NCBI GenBank assembly: GCA_035651595.1
Contig: DASRFJ010000012.1
Location: forward strand, 1-8,713
Origin: JAFARZ01 sp035651595
Lineage (GTDB): Bacteria; Actinomycetota; Actinomycetes; Streptosporangiales; Streptosporangiaceae
Length of the DNA stretch: 8,713 nt
Direction: 5' to 3'
Part shown: positions 1-6,877 of the stretch, one piece after another
How positions within the stretch are numbered: position 1 is the first letter of the stretch
Layout: every line of letters starts with the position of its first letter
Translations under genes and position numbers: made by a program
Notes under the pieces: model-generated
What the model was told of the DNA's origin: nothing
The model's input: only the letters and a program-made list of their open reading frames with translations
Databases searched by the model: none

Positions 1-411
1 GCGTTGCTCGCCCGCGACGGCCTGGTCACCGCCGGCTGGGCCGGGTACATGTACCTGAGCCTGTTCGCCCGCCGGCCCGCGACGTTTGTCTTCGCCCGGC
101 CGCTGCTCGAGGGGCGGCGCGTGTTCGACTCCGCCACCAGGTCCTGGGTCCGGCCGCCGCGCGTGTCGTGGGACGAGTTCTGGGACAGGTCGCCGCGATT
201 CCGCCGGATCTGGCGGACCTGCACGATCATCTGGGGCACGGCCATCCTGGCCGACGCGGTGATCCGCGTGCTGATGGCCGCGGCGCTCCCGGTCAGCGTC
301 GTGCCGGCGCTCGGTGCGGCGCTGTGGCCGGTCACGTTCGTGGTGCTCCAAGTAGTGACCAATGTGTACTTCGCCCGAGGCGGCTTCTGGCGGATCCTGA
401 TCGCGGGTTAG
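1..411 (+). CDS. VC0807-family membrane protein, 3' part (5' end outside window)
   Basis: The reading frame is open from base 1 (GCG TTG CTC...) to TAG at 409-411, giving 136 residues with no convincing start, so this is the C-terminal part of a longer gene. Visible features are a glycine/arginine-rich stretch, LVTAGWAGYMYLSLF, then RRPATFVFARPLLEGRR, a soluble W-D-E-F-W-D / PRFRRIWR segment, and two hydrophobic segments ending in LWPVTFVVLQVVTNVYFARGG. The FARPLLEGR and PRFRRIWR motifs and the ending match my knowledge of the VC0807 family of small multi-spanning membrane proteins, usually just over 200 residues. Their function is unknown. The gene is followed by a 97-bp gap before the permease gene, so shared transcription is possible but not shown. 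Family assignment is fairly confident; no role can be given. Confidence 0.7.
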   Translation, partial: ALLARDGLVTAGWAGYMYLSLFARRPATFVFARPLLEGRRVFDSATRSWVRPPRVSWDEFWDRSPRFRRIWRTCTIIWGTAILADAVIRVLMAAALPVSVVPALGAALWPVTFVVLQVVTNVYFARGGFWRILIAG

Positions 412-508
412 GGTGGCCGTGCTGGCACCTCCCGATGACAGGACGGAACGCTCGCTTAGTGGTGGTATGAAATGTACGGCGACGTAACAGGCTGAAGGGC
501 GCAGGCTG
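412..508 (+). promoter_or_regulatory. Leader/upstream region of the permease gene
   Basis: This is a 97-bp gap with no gene. A GAAGGG Shine-Dalgarno-like stretch at 494-499 lies 9 nt before the GTG at 509 and supports that start. An extended -10-like TGG-TATGAA at 463-471 could be part of a promoter, but no good -35 partner is visible at the right distance. There is no obvious terminator hairpin after the upstream stop. The gap is too short for a ydaO-type cyclic-di-AMP riboswitch and shows none of its conserved blocks. Confidence 0.35.
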
Positions 509-2902
509 GTGACCAGGCAGAAAGAACTCGTGTCGGCCGGACCCGGCGGGAGCGGACCGGGCGGCGGCTTTCTGTACGCCGCAAAGCTGCGGCTGCTGGG
601 CCCGCCACTGGTCAACTCCGAACTGAGCGAGCAGCGGCTGTCCAAGCCGCTCGCGCTCGGCGTGCTCTCGCCGGACGGCATCTCCTCCTCGGCGTACGGC
701 ACCGAGGAGATCCTGATCGCGCTGCTGCCGCTGGCCGGCCTGGCGGCGTTCACCCTGATCCTGCCGATGACGCTGGCCATCTTGCTGGTCATGACGCTCG
801 TGGTGCTGTCGTACCGGGAGATCGTCATGGTCTACATCCGGCCCGGCGGCTCCTACGTGGTGGCCAGGCAGAACCTCGGTCCAAGGATCGCCCAGGTCTG
901 CGCCGTCGCGCTGCTGATCGACTACGTGGTCACGGTGGCCGTGCAGACCGCGGCCGGCACCGCGGCTATCGCCTCCGCGTTCCCGGCCATCGGGCCGTAC
1001 AAGCTGTGGATCACCGCGGGCGTGGTCGTGCTCATGTGCTACGGGAACCTGCGCGGCCTCAAGGAGGCCGGCCGCGCGTTCGCCATCCCCACGTTCCTAT
1101 TCGCCGGCTCGGTGCTGCTGATGATCGTGGTGGGGGTGTTCCGGGAGATCTTCGGCAACCTGCCCGGCTACAACGCGCACACGCTGCACGACACCGTCAC
1201 CCTCGGCAACGGATCGGCTGGGCTGATCAGCGGCGCGATGATCTTCACGCTGCTGCGGGCGTTCGCCAACGGCGGTGCCTCGCTGACCGGCATCGAGGCG
1301 GTCTCCGACGCGGTCGGCGCGTTCCGGCCGCCGGAGGGCAGGAACGCCCGTCAGGTCCTTGTGGCCGAAGGCCTGATCCTAGGCTCGCTGGTGGCGGGCA
1401 TCTCCTGGCTGGCGCACGCGACCCACGCCACGCCGCGCAACAGCGGATACCCGACCGTGCTCGCCCAGGAGGCCACCGAGGTCTTCGGGCACAGCTTCAT
1501 CGGGCAGGCGCTGTTCTACCTGGTCCAGGCGGCGACCGCGCTGATCCTGTACACCGGCGCCAACACCAGCTTCAACGGTTTCCCGTTCCTGGCCAGTTAC
1601 GTGGCAGGCGACTCGTTCCTGCCCCGGTGGCTGCTCAAGCGGGGGCACCGGCTGGTGTTCTCCAACGGCATCATCGTGCTCGCCACGGTCTCGCTGGCGC
1701 TGCTGTTCATCCGCGGCGCGGACGTCAACAGCCTGGTGCCGCTGTACGCGATCGGCGTGTTCACGGCGTTCTCGATGGCGGGCTTCGGCATGGCGCGGTA
1801 CCACCAGAAGCGCCGGGAGAAGGGCTGGCGGTACAAGCTGGCGATCAACTTCTCGGCCGGCGTGCTGACCGCGATCGTCGTGGCGATCTTCGCGATCGTC
1901 AAGTTCACCGAGGGCGCCTGGCTGGTCGTCGTGCTGTTCGCCATCGGGGTCCCGGCGCTGATCCGGCTGAACCGGGAGTACCGGGCGGAGTCCGCGGTGC
2001 TCGCGACCATCACCGGCAAGCAGCCGCCGCCCGAGCCGCACTACGCGCGCCGCACCGTGTACGTGATGGTCGACAGCTTCGACCTGGCCACGCTCGCCGG
2101 GATAAGGTACGCGAGGTCGCTGCGGCCGACCACGCTGCGCGCGGTGCACTTCGTCATCGACAGCGCCCGCGCGGACGAACTTCGGGAGAAGTGGACCAAG
2201 GCGGGCCGCGGGCTGCCGCTCGACTTCATCGACGTCCCCGATCGCCGGATCACCGTGGCCGCCGCGGCGCTGGTGGAGCGGGAAGCCACCGACCCGTCGA
2301 CCCACGTGACCGTGGTGCTGCCGCGGCGCACCTACTCGCCGTTCCTCGGGCGGCTGCTGCATGACCGGACGGCGGACAAGATCGCCGCGGCGGTGAACCG
2401 GATCCCGCGGTCCGCGGCGACGATCGTGCCCTATGACGTGCAGAGCCGGGTCCGGGTGCTGCAGGCCCGGCAGGCGATGCATGCCGTGGCCGGCGCCGAT
2501 GGCGAGGTCGTCGCCGGTAACGGGGATACGCCGGCCGGTGCATCGGCCCAGCCGGCCAAAGCCGGGGTGCCCACCCCCGTGGAGCCACCGCTCAAGACCG
2601 CGCCCCGCGGCAACGGGACCGGTGTCATCCCGATGGGAGAGCTGACCGAGCCGGGCAAGTTCAGCGTCGAGGGCCGGATCCAGGTGCTGGAGATTCGTCC
2701 GGCCGGGGAGAATTCGGTGGTGCTCGCGTGCGAGCTGACCGACGGCACCGGGCAGCTGACCGCGCTGTTCTACGGCCGCTCGCACATCCCCGGGCTGGTG
2801 TGCGGTGGCCGGGTGCGGCTCACCGGGCCGGTCGGCTTCCGCGACGGTAGCCCGGTCATGACCAATCCCAAGTACGAGCTGGTGTCCCCCGACGGGCGCT
2901 AG
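509..2902 (+). CDS. KimA-like APC/KUP-superfamily permease with USP-like domain and C-terminal OB-fold
   Basis: This encodes 797 residues from GTG 509, supported by GAAGGG at 494-499. Residues ~45-490 form a multi-spanning permease with about twelve hydrophobic segments. Blocks such as NSELSEQRLSKPLALGVLS, SSAYGTEEIL, GGSYVVARQNLG, ASLTGIEAVSDAV and ATALILYTGANTSFNGFP follow the layout of Bacillus KimA (formerly YdaO), a high-affinity K+/H+ symporter controlled by cyclic-di-AMP. Older pipelines call such proteins amino acid permeases. Residues ~514-643 form a USP-like cytosolic domain, the region that binds cyclic-di-AMP in KimA. A Gly/Ala/Pro-rich linker (~644-715) leads to an OB-fold at ~716-790 (FSVEGRIQVLEI, ELTDGTGQLTALFYGR, IPGLVCGGRVRLTG, FRDGSPV, NPKYELV). 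KimA ends before this domain. The frame is unbroken across the junction, so the fusion looks genuine. Potassium as substrate is inferred from family resemblance and the adjacent kdpDE genes; an amino acid substrate remains possible. Confidence 0.85.
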   Translation: MTRQKELVSAGPGGSGPGGGFLYAAKLRLLGPPLVNSELSEQRLSKPLALGVLSPDGISSSAYGTEEILIALLPLAGLAAFTLILPMTLAILLVMTLVVLSYREIVMVYIRPGGSYVVARQNLGPRIAQVCAVALLIDYVVTVAVQTAAGTAAIASAFPAIGPYKLWITAGVVVLMCYGNLRGLKEAGRAFAIPTFLFAGSVLLMIVVGVFREIFGNLPGYNAHTLHDTVTLGNGSAGLISGAMIFTLLRAFANGGASLTGIEAVSDAVGAFRPPEGRNARQVLVAEGLILGSLVAGISWLAHATHATPRNSGYPTVLAQEATEVFGHSFIGQALFYLVQAATALILYTGANTSFNGFPFLASYVAGDSFLPRWLLKRGHRLVFSNGIIVLATVSLALLFIRGADVNSLVPLYAIGVFTAFSMAGFGMARYHQKRREKGWRYKLAINFSAGVLTAIVVAIFAIVKFTEGAWLVVVLFAIGVPALIRLNREYRAESAVLATITGKQPPPEPHYARRTVYVMVDSFDLATLAGIRYARSLRPTTLRAVHFVIDSARADELREKWTKAGRGLPLDFIDVPDRRITVAAAALVEREATDPSTHVTVVLPRRTYSPFLGRLLHDRTADKIAAAVNRIPRSAATIVPYDVQSRVRVLQARQAMHAVAGADGEVVAGNGDTPAGASAQPAKAGVPTPVEPPLKTAPRGNGTGVIPMGELTEPGKFSVEGRIQVLEIRPAGENSVVLACELTDGTGQLTALFYGRSHIPGLVCGGRVRLTGPVGFRDGSPVMTNPKYELVSPDGR

Positions 2903-2905
2903 CGA

Positions 2906-2949
2906 GGCGTTAAGGGGTACGGACCGGGCGTTAAGGATCCGCCAAGAAC
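2906..2949 (+). promoter_or_regulatory. Phased direct repeats upstream of kdpD, candidate KdpE operator
   Basis: The perfect 10-bp direct repeat GGCGTTAAGG occurs at 2906-2915 and 2927-2936, exactly 21 bp apart. A weaker copy, CCGCCAAGA (2939-2947), has its AAG 11 bp after the second AAG. The AAG triplets at 2912, 2933 and 2944 therefore lie on one face of the helix. Direct repeats at ~11-bp phasing are the usual target of OmpR/PhoB-type response regulators, the class to which KdpE belongs. A possible -10 element is CAGTGT at 2956-2961. This would fit autoregulation of kdpDE, but that is inference. Confidence 0.5.
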
Positions 2950-2986
2950 CCTGGCCAGTGTGTATGTGAGGCGGTGCACTGGAGGG

Positions 2987-4819
2987 GTGACACGAACGAT
3001 TCCGGCGGTGTACGCGCTGCCGGCGGGCTTCGGCGCGTTCCTGGCCGTGGGCACGGTCGCGGCGGGCCTGGGCGGCCGCATGCCGGGGATCGCCGTGCTG
3101 ATCGCCTGTGCGATCATCACCGGGGTGCTCGCCGCTTCGTCGGAGCCGCTGGCCGCAGTGCCCCTGGCCGCACTCGGCTGGCTGACCGTGGCGGGATTCT
3201 CGCGGCCACCGTACTCCCAGCTCCGGCTGACTGGTTCGCTTGCCGAGACGGCGGCGATCACGATGGGGATCACGGCGATTTCGGGCGCCTGCCTGGGGGC
3301 GGGCATGCGCTGGCAGCTCCGGCGGTTCACACTGGTAGACATGGGTTTCCGGGCAGCAAGTTTGCGGGCCGCAGGGAGCGGCGAGGCGAGCGACCCGTAC
3401 CTGGCGGGTGGCATCGGCTTGCGACGCCTGCTCGCTGCCCTGCTGCTGGGCGCGGCCGGCCTGCCCGTGATCACCGGGGTGCTCGCCGCCGCCCGCCCGC
3501 ACCTGGACCTGGCCGACGACCTGCTGATCTACCTGGTCGCCGTCGTGGTGATCACGGTGGTCGGCGGGTTCTGGCCGGCGGTTGCCGCGGCGATCGCCGC
3601 GAGCCTGCTGCTGAACTGGTACTTCACCGAGCCGCTCCACACGTTCACCATCCAGCAGCCGCGCAACCTGCTGGCGTTGCTGCTGTTCGTCACCGTGGCG
3701 GTGGCGGTGAGCAGCGTGGTCCATCTCGCCGCCCGTCGCGCCATCCAGGCGGCCCGCAGCAGGCAGGAGGCGGCGTCCCTGCTGGCGCTGGCGCAAACCG
3801 TGCTCGGCGGCGACGACTCACCGGCCGCGATCCTCGCGCACCTCACCAGCACCCACGGTGGTCAGGCCGAGCTCATCGAGCGGACCGGCGGGCGCTGGGT
3901 GCGGGTGGCGGCCAGCGGCGTGGCGGCCAGCGGGACTGGCGGGCAGCTGGAGGCGGCCGCCCGGATCGACATCCGGCCCGATCTCACGCTGCGGGTGACC
4001 GGGCAGCGACCTTCCGCCACGCGCGCCTTGCTGGCGGGCTACGCCGCCCAGGCCGCGGCGGCCCTCGACCGGGATCGGCTGCGCACCCAGGCCGCCCAGG
4101 CCGAGGTGCTGGCCGAAGGCAACCGGATCCGCACCGCCCTGCTGGCCGCGGTCAGCCACGACCTGCGGACACCGCTGGCCTCTATCAAGGCCAGCGTCAG
4201 CAGCCTGCGGCAGGGCGATGTCGACTGGTCGGCGGAGGATGAGGCGTCGCTGCTCGCAACGATTGAGCAGAACGCCGATAGGCTCGACGATCTGATCGGG
4301 AACTTGCTCGACATGAGCCGCCTGCACACCGGCTCGCTGCAGCCGCTCCTTCGTCCGGTGGCGGTCGAGGAGGTCGCGCCGGCCGCGCTGCTCGGCCTGG
4401 ACCGGGGATCGCGGGTTGAGCTGCATGTGCCGGAATCCCTGCCGCTGGTGCGCGCCGACCCGGGTCTGCTGGAGCGGGTCCTGGCCAACCTTTTCTCCAA
4501 CGCGCTGCGGCACTCCCCGGCCGGGCAGCCTCCCGAACTGCGGGCTCATGTGCTGGACGGGGTCGGCGCCGTGGCGCTCGAGGTGGTCGACCACGGCCGT
4601 GGCGTCGCCGACGACGACAAGGAACGCATCTTCGAGCCGTTCGTGCGGATCGACCGGCAGGCCTCCGGCGTGGGGCTCGGGCTCGCCGTGGCCAAGGGCT
4701 TCGCCGAGGGGATGGGCGGCGCGATCGCCGCGCTCGACACCGCAGGCGGCGGCCTCACGATCCGGATCACGCTGCCCGCGGCCGCCTTGGATCGGTCGGC
4801 GCTGGAGGCCGGGACGTGA
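2987..4819 (+). CDS. kdpD: KdpD-type sensor histidine kinase lacking the N-terminal KdpD/USP region
   Basis: This membrane sensor kinase autophosphorylates on His and passes the phosphate to the downstream KdpE. From GTG 2987 it has 610 residues against nearly 900 in E. coli KdpD. Residues ~1-110 hold hydrophobic segments unlike the usual cytosolic KdpD N-terminus; the Walker-type KdpD domain and USP domain are absent. A DUF4118 block follows (~143-250, including LNWYFTEPLHTFTI), then a GAF-like region (~265-362), HisKA with H391 in AVSHDLRTPL, and HATPase with N505 (SNALRHSP), D535 (DHGRG) and G561-G565 (GVGLGLAVAKGF). All core catalytic motifs look intact. The start is uncertain. GTG 2987 sits one base after GGAGG (2981-2985), which is too close for a normal ribosome site. 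In-frame GTGs at 2960, 2966 and 3008 are alternatives, though 2960 and 2966 fall in or next to the candidate -10. The gene overlaps kdpE by 4 nt. Confidence 0.85.
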   Translation: MTRTIPAVYALPAGFGAFLAVGTVAAGLGGRMPGIAVLIACAIITGVLAASSEPLAAVPLAALGWLTVAGFSRPPYSQLRLTGSLAETAAITMGITAISGACLGAGMRWQLRRFTLVDMGFRAASLRAAGSGEASDPYLAGGIGLRRLLAALLLGAAGLPVITGVLAAARPHLDLADDLLIYLVAVVVITVVGGFWPAVAAAIAASLLLNWYFTEPLHTFTIQQPRNLLALLLFVTVAVAVSSVVHLAARRAIQAARSRQEAASLLALAQTVLGGDDSPAAILAHLTSTHGGQAELIERTGGRWVRVAASGVAASGTGGQLEAAARIDIRPDLTLRVTGQRPSATRALLAGYAAQAAAALDRDRLRTQAAQAEVLAEGNRIRTALLAAVSHDLRTPLASIKASVSSLRQGDVDWSAEDEASLLATIEQNADRLDDLIGNLLDMSRLHTGSLQPLLRPVAVEEVAPAALLGLDRGSRVELHVPESLPLVRADPGLLERVLANLFSNALRHSPAGQPPELRAHVLDGVGAVALEVVDHGRGVADDDKERIFEPFVRIDRQASGVGLGLAVAKGFAEGMGGAIAALDTAGGGLTIRITLPAAALDRSALEAGT

Positions 4820-5511
4820 CCAAGGTCTTGGTGGTCGACGACGAGCCGTCGATCCTCCGGGCACTGCGCATCAACCTCACCGCCCGCAAGTACGAGGTGA
4901 CCACCGCCATCGACGGTGCCTCCGGCCTGGCGGCCGTCGCCCGCGATCGCCCGGACGTGATCATCTTGGACCTCGGGCTGCCCGATATGGACGGCACCGA
5001 GATCATCCACGGCGTCCGCGGCTGGGCGACGACGCCGATCATCGTGCTGTCTGCCTGGGAGCAGGAAAGCCAGAAGGTCGCCGCGCTTGACGCCGGCGCC
5101 GACGACTACGTGACCAAGCCGTTCGGCATGGACGAGCTGCTGGCCCGGCTTCGTGCCGCCGTGCGCCGCGCCGCGCCCGCCCCGGACGAGCCGGTGATCG
5201 TCACCCCGGATTTCACCGTCGACCTCGCGGCCAAGCAGGTCACCCGGGGTGACCCAGATGACCTGGTTGGCCGCGAGACTGTGCGGCTGACCCCCACCGA
5301 ATGGCAGATCCTGGAGATCCTGGTCCGCAACGCGGGGCGGCTCGTCACCCAGCGGCAGCTGCTGCACGAGGTCTGGGGACCCGCCTACGAGACCGAAGGC
5401 AACTACCTGCGCGTCTACCTGGCCCAGCTCCGCCGCAAACTCGAGCCCGAGCCGTCGCAGCCGCGCTACCTGCTCACCGCGCCAGGGATGGGATACCGGT
5501 TCGCGGTGTAG
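4816..5511 (+). CDS. kdpE: KdpE-type OmpR-family response regulator
   Basis: The protein has 231 residues, normal for the family. The receiver domain (residues ~1-120) has acidic pair D8-D9, phosphoacceptor D52 in IILDLGLPDMDG, the switch Ser S79 in IIVLSAW, and K101 in DDYVTKPFGMDELLARLRAA, a stretch highly typical of KdpE. A winged-helix DNA-binding domain follows (~130-231), with LTPTEWQILEILVRNAGRLVT, the recognition-helix region NYLRVYLAQLRRKLE and the final GMGYRF wing. The GTG start overlaps the kdpD stop (GTGA, 4816-4819). GGAGG at 4804-4808 lies 7 nt upstream, so translation is coupled and the pair is one operon. In E. coli, KdpE activates kdpFABC during K+ limitation or osmotic stress. 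No such genes lie in this window, so the target is either elsewhere or the adjacent KimA-like gene. Confidence 0.93.
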   Translation: MTKVLVVDDEPSILRALRINLTARKYEVTTAIDGASGLAAVARDRPDVIILDLGLPDMDGTEIIHGVRGWATTPIIVLSAWEQESQKVAALDAGADDYVTKPFGMDELLARLRAAVRRAAPAPDEPVIVTPDFTVDLAAKQVTRGDPDDLVGRETVRLTPTEWQILEILVRNAGRLVTQRQLLHEVWGPAYETEGNYLRVYLAQLRRKLEPEPSQPRYLLTAPGMGYRFAV

Positions 5512-5520
5512 GCCCTGGAT

Positions 5521-5557
5521 TTGACCTTGCCGTTGGGGCCAGGTCCAGCGTGTTGCC
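5521..5557 (+). promoter_or_regulatory. MerR-type promoter/operator of the MFS gene
   Basis: A -35 element TTGACC (5521-5526) and a -10-like CAGCGT (5546-5551) are separated by 19 bp, the over-long spacer that defines promoters activated by MerR-family proteins. An inverted repeat fills the spacer: 5521-5531 and 5537-5547 pair at 9 of 11 positions around the 5-nt centre GTTGG. Counting 7 nt from the -10 puts the transcription start at 5558, the A of the MFS start codon, and there is no ribosome binding site before that ATG. This predicts a leaderless mRNA. No merR gene lies in the window. Confidence 0.7.
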
Positions 5558-6877
5558 ATGGGCGCATTCGACGGGCGGCCGCTGCGTGTCGCGGCGTTCG
5601 CCCGGCTGTGGGGCGCTGGGTCGGTAACCGTGTTCGGCAGCCAGCTGACGGCGGTTGCGGTCCCGCTGCGGATCTACGGGCTGACCGGGTCGTCTGCGTA
5701 CGTGGGACTGGCCAGCCTGGTGGGGTTCGGCCCCATGGTGGTGGCGGCGCTGTGGGGTGGTGCGCTCGCTGACGTGGTCGACCGGCGGCGGATGCTGCTG
5801 GTCACCAGCGGCGGCATCGGGATGACCTCGCTGCTCATGTGGGCGTTGGCAACGGCGGGGCCGGAGTCGATGCTGGTTCTGGTCGGCGTGCAGCAGGCGT
5901 TGTTCGGCGCGAACGCGGCCACCAGCGGCGCGGTCGTGCCGCGGCTGGTTACGCCGGACCTGCTGCCGGCGGCGAACGCGCTTCAGTCGGTGTCGGTCTG
6001 GTTCGCCGGGATCGCCGGACCGCTGCTGGCGGGGGTGCTGATGCCGGTGACCGGAGCGGGCACGCTGTTCCTGCTCGACGCGGTCGCGATGTGCCCGACG
6101 CTGTGGGCGGTGTGGCGGCTGCCCGCGCTACCCCCGCCTGCTTCGCCCACGGTACGTGCACCGGGAGTCATGGCGGGGGTCCGTTACCTGCTCCGACACC
6201 AGATCCTGCTCGTGGCGTATCTGACCGACTTCGCCGCGCTGTTCTTCGGACTGCCGACGAGTTTGTTCCCGCAGCTGGCGCACCAGCGGTTCGGCGACCC
6301 GGCGGCCGGGGGAGCGGTGGCGGGCGAGGCGGTGGCGGGAATGCTGTTCGCCGCGATCTCCGCGGGCGGTGTCGTGGCGGCCCTGGTGGCCGGGCTGTAC
6401 AGCGGCTCGCGCCGGGCCGGCTGCGGCTCGCGCAGGGGCGGCAGCGGCTCGCGCCGGGCCGGCGCGATGATGGCGGGAGCGGCGGTCGCGTGGGGGCTTG
6501 CGATCACCGGGCTCGGCGTGGTCGGGTCGCTGCCTGCGGTTGGGTCGCTACGGGTGGCTGGGTCGCCACGCGTGGCTGGGGCGCTGCCGGCGGCCCTGGT
6601 GCTGCTCGCGGTCGCCGGCGCCGCCCTTGTGGTCCTCGGGGTGTTCCGCAAGCTCATCCTCCAGGCGGTGGCCGTCGACGAGATGCGCGGCAGGTTGCAG
6701 GGCATCGACCTGGCGGTCGCCGCAGGCGGGCCCCGGCTAGCCAGTGCGGCGCATGGCGTGGCCGGTGCCGTGTGGGGACCCGCGCGGGCGGTCACCGGCG
6801 GCGGCTTGCTCGTCGTCGCCGCGATGCTCGTGCTGCTTGTCGCGTTCCCGGGATTCGCGCGTTACGGGGTCAAGTGA
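5558..6877 (+). CDS. MFS transporter (EntS-like exporter group)
   Basis: The protein has 439 residues starting at an ATG predicted to be leaderless. It is a twelve-helix-type major facilitator: N-terminal FARLWGAGSVTVFGSQLTAVAVPLRIY, the loop 2-3 signature GGALADVVDRRRMLL, VQQALFGANAATSGAVVPRLV, ANALQSVSVWFAGIAGPLLAG, and near the end ILQAVAVDEMRGRLQG followed by AAGGPRL. These blocks match the actinobacterial branch related to enterobactin exporter EntS and similar drug or siderophore exporters. Substrate is unknown. Two places are unusual: a three-copy 7-residue repeat rich in Gly/Ser/Arg (bases 6401-6463) and a four-copy 6-residue repeat (6518-6589), both in the C-terminal half where relatives have plain loop and helix sequence. 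Fold and active-path residues elsewhere look intact. A MerR-type promoter suggests induction by a small ligand. The 3' end overlaps the end of the opposing SDR remnant by 8 bp. Confidence 0.88.
   Translation: MGAFDGRPLRVAAFARLWGAGSVTVFGSQLTAVAVPLRIYGLTGSSAYVGLASLVGFGPMVVAALWGGALADVVDRRRMLLVTSGGIGMTSLLMWALATAGPESMLVLVGVQQALFGANAATSGAVVPRLVTPDLLPAANALQSVSVWFAGIAGPLLAGVLMPVTGAGTLFLLDAVAMCPTLWAVWRLPALPPPASPTVRAPGVMAGVRYLLRHQILLVAYLTDFAALFFGLPTSLFPQLAHQRFGDPAAGGAVAGEAVAGMLFAAISAGGVVAALVAGLYSGSRRAGCGSRRGGSGSRRAGAMMAGAAVAWGLAITGLGVVGSLPAVGSLRVAGSPRVAGALPAALVLLAVAGAALVVLGVFRKLILQAVAVDEMRGRLQGIDLAVAAGGPRLASAAHGVAGAVWGPARAVTGGGLLVVAAMLVLLVAFPGFARYGVK
6401..6463 (+). repeat. Three tandem 21-bp units inside the MFS gene
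   Basis: Units lie at 6401-6421, 6422-6442 and 6443-6463. The first and third are identical over all 21 bases and the middle one is a diverged copy. They encode three heptads, SGSRRAG, CGSRRGG and SGSRRAG, adding a very basic flexible loop between two membrane segments. The unit length is a multiple of 3, so the frame is preserved. Replication slippage is the simplest origin. Confidence 0.85.
6518..6589 (+). repeat. Four tandem 18-bp units inside the MFS gene
   Basis: Four imperfect 18-bp units (6518-6535, 6536-6553, 6554-6571, 6572-6589) encode VVGSLP, AVGSLR, VAGSPR and VAGALP. All keep the G[ST]CGC-like core around the Gly-Ser/Ala codons. The frame is preserved. The array sits just before a hydrophobic segment (ALVLLAVAGAALVVLG) and probably lengthens a loop. 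Confidence 0.75.

Noticed and set aside
412..440. Weak GGTGGCC/GGCACC hairpin after the VC0807 gene as a terminator
   Set aside because: Short and bulged, with no T run; not convincing.
412..508. Possible ydaO-type cyclic-di-AMP riboswitch before the KimA-like gene
   Set aside because: KimA genes in Bacillus carry one, but this gap is only 97 bp and none of the conserved riboswitch blocks can be seen.
1006..2364. 452-codon + strand frame inside the permease gene
   Set aside because: Its composition is that of an out-of-frame reading, and the permease frame explains the same DNA fully.
1379..3796. Very long minus-strand open frame (805 codons)
   Set aside because: It is rich in Arg, His, Gln and Gly, has no recognisable domain, and runs opposite two well-identified genes; a typical high-GC antisense shadow.
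3818..4864. 348-codon minus-strand frame opposite kdpD
   Set aside because: No family features; shadow of the kinase coding strand.
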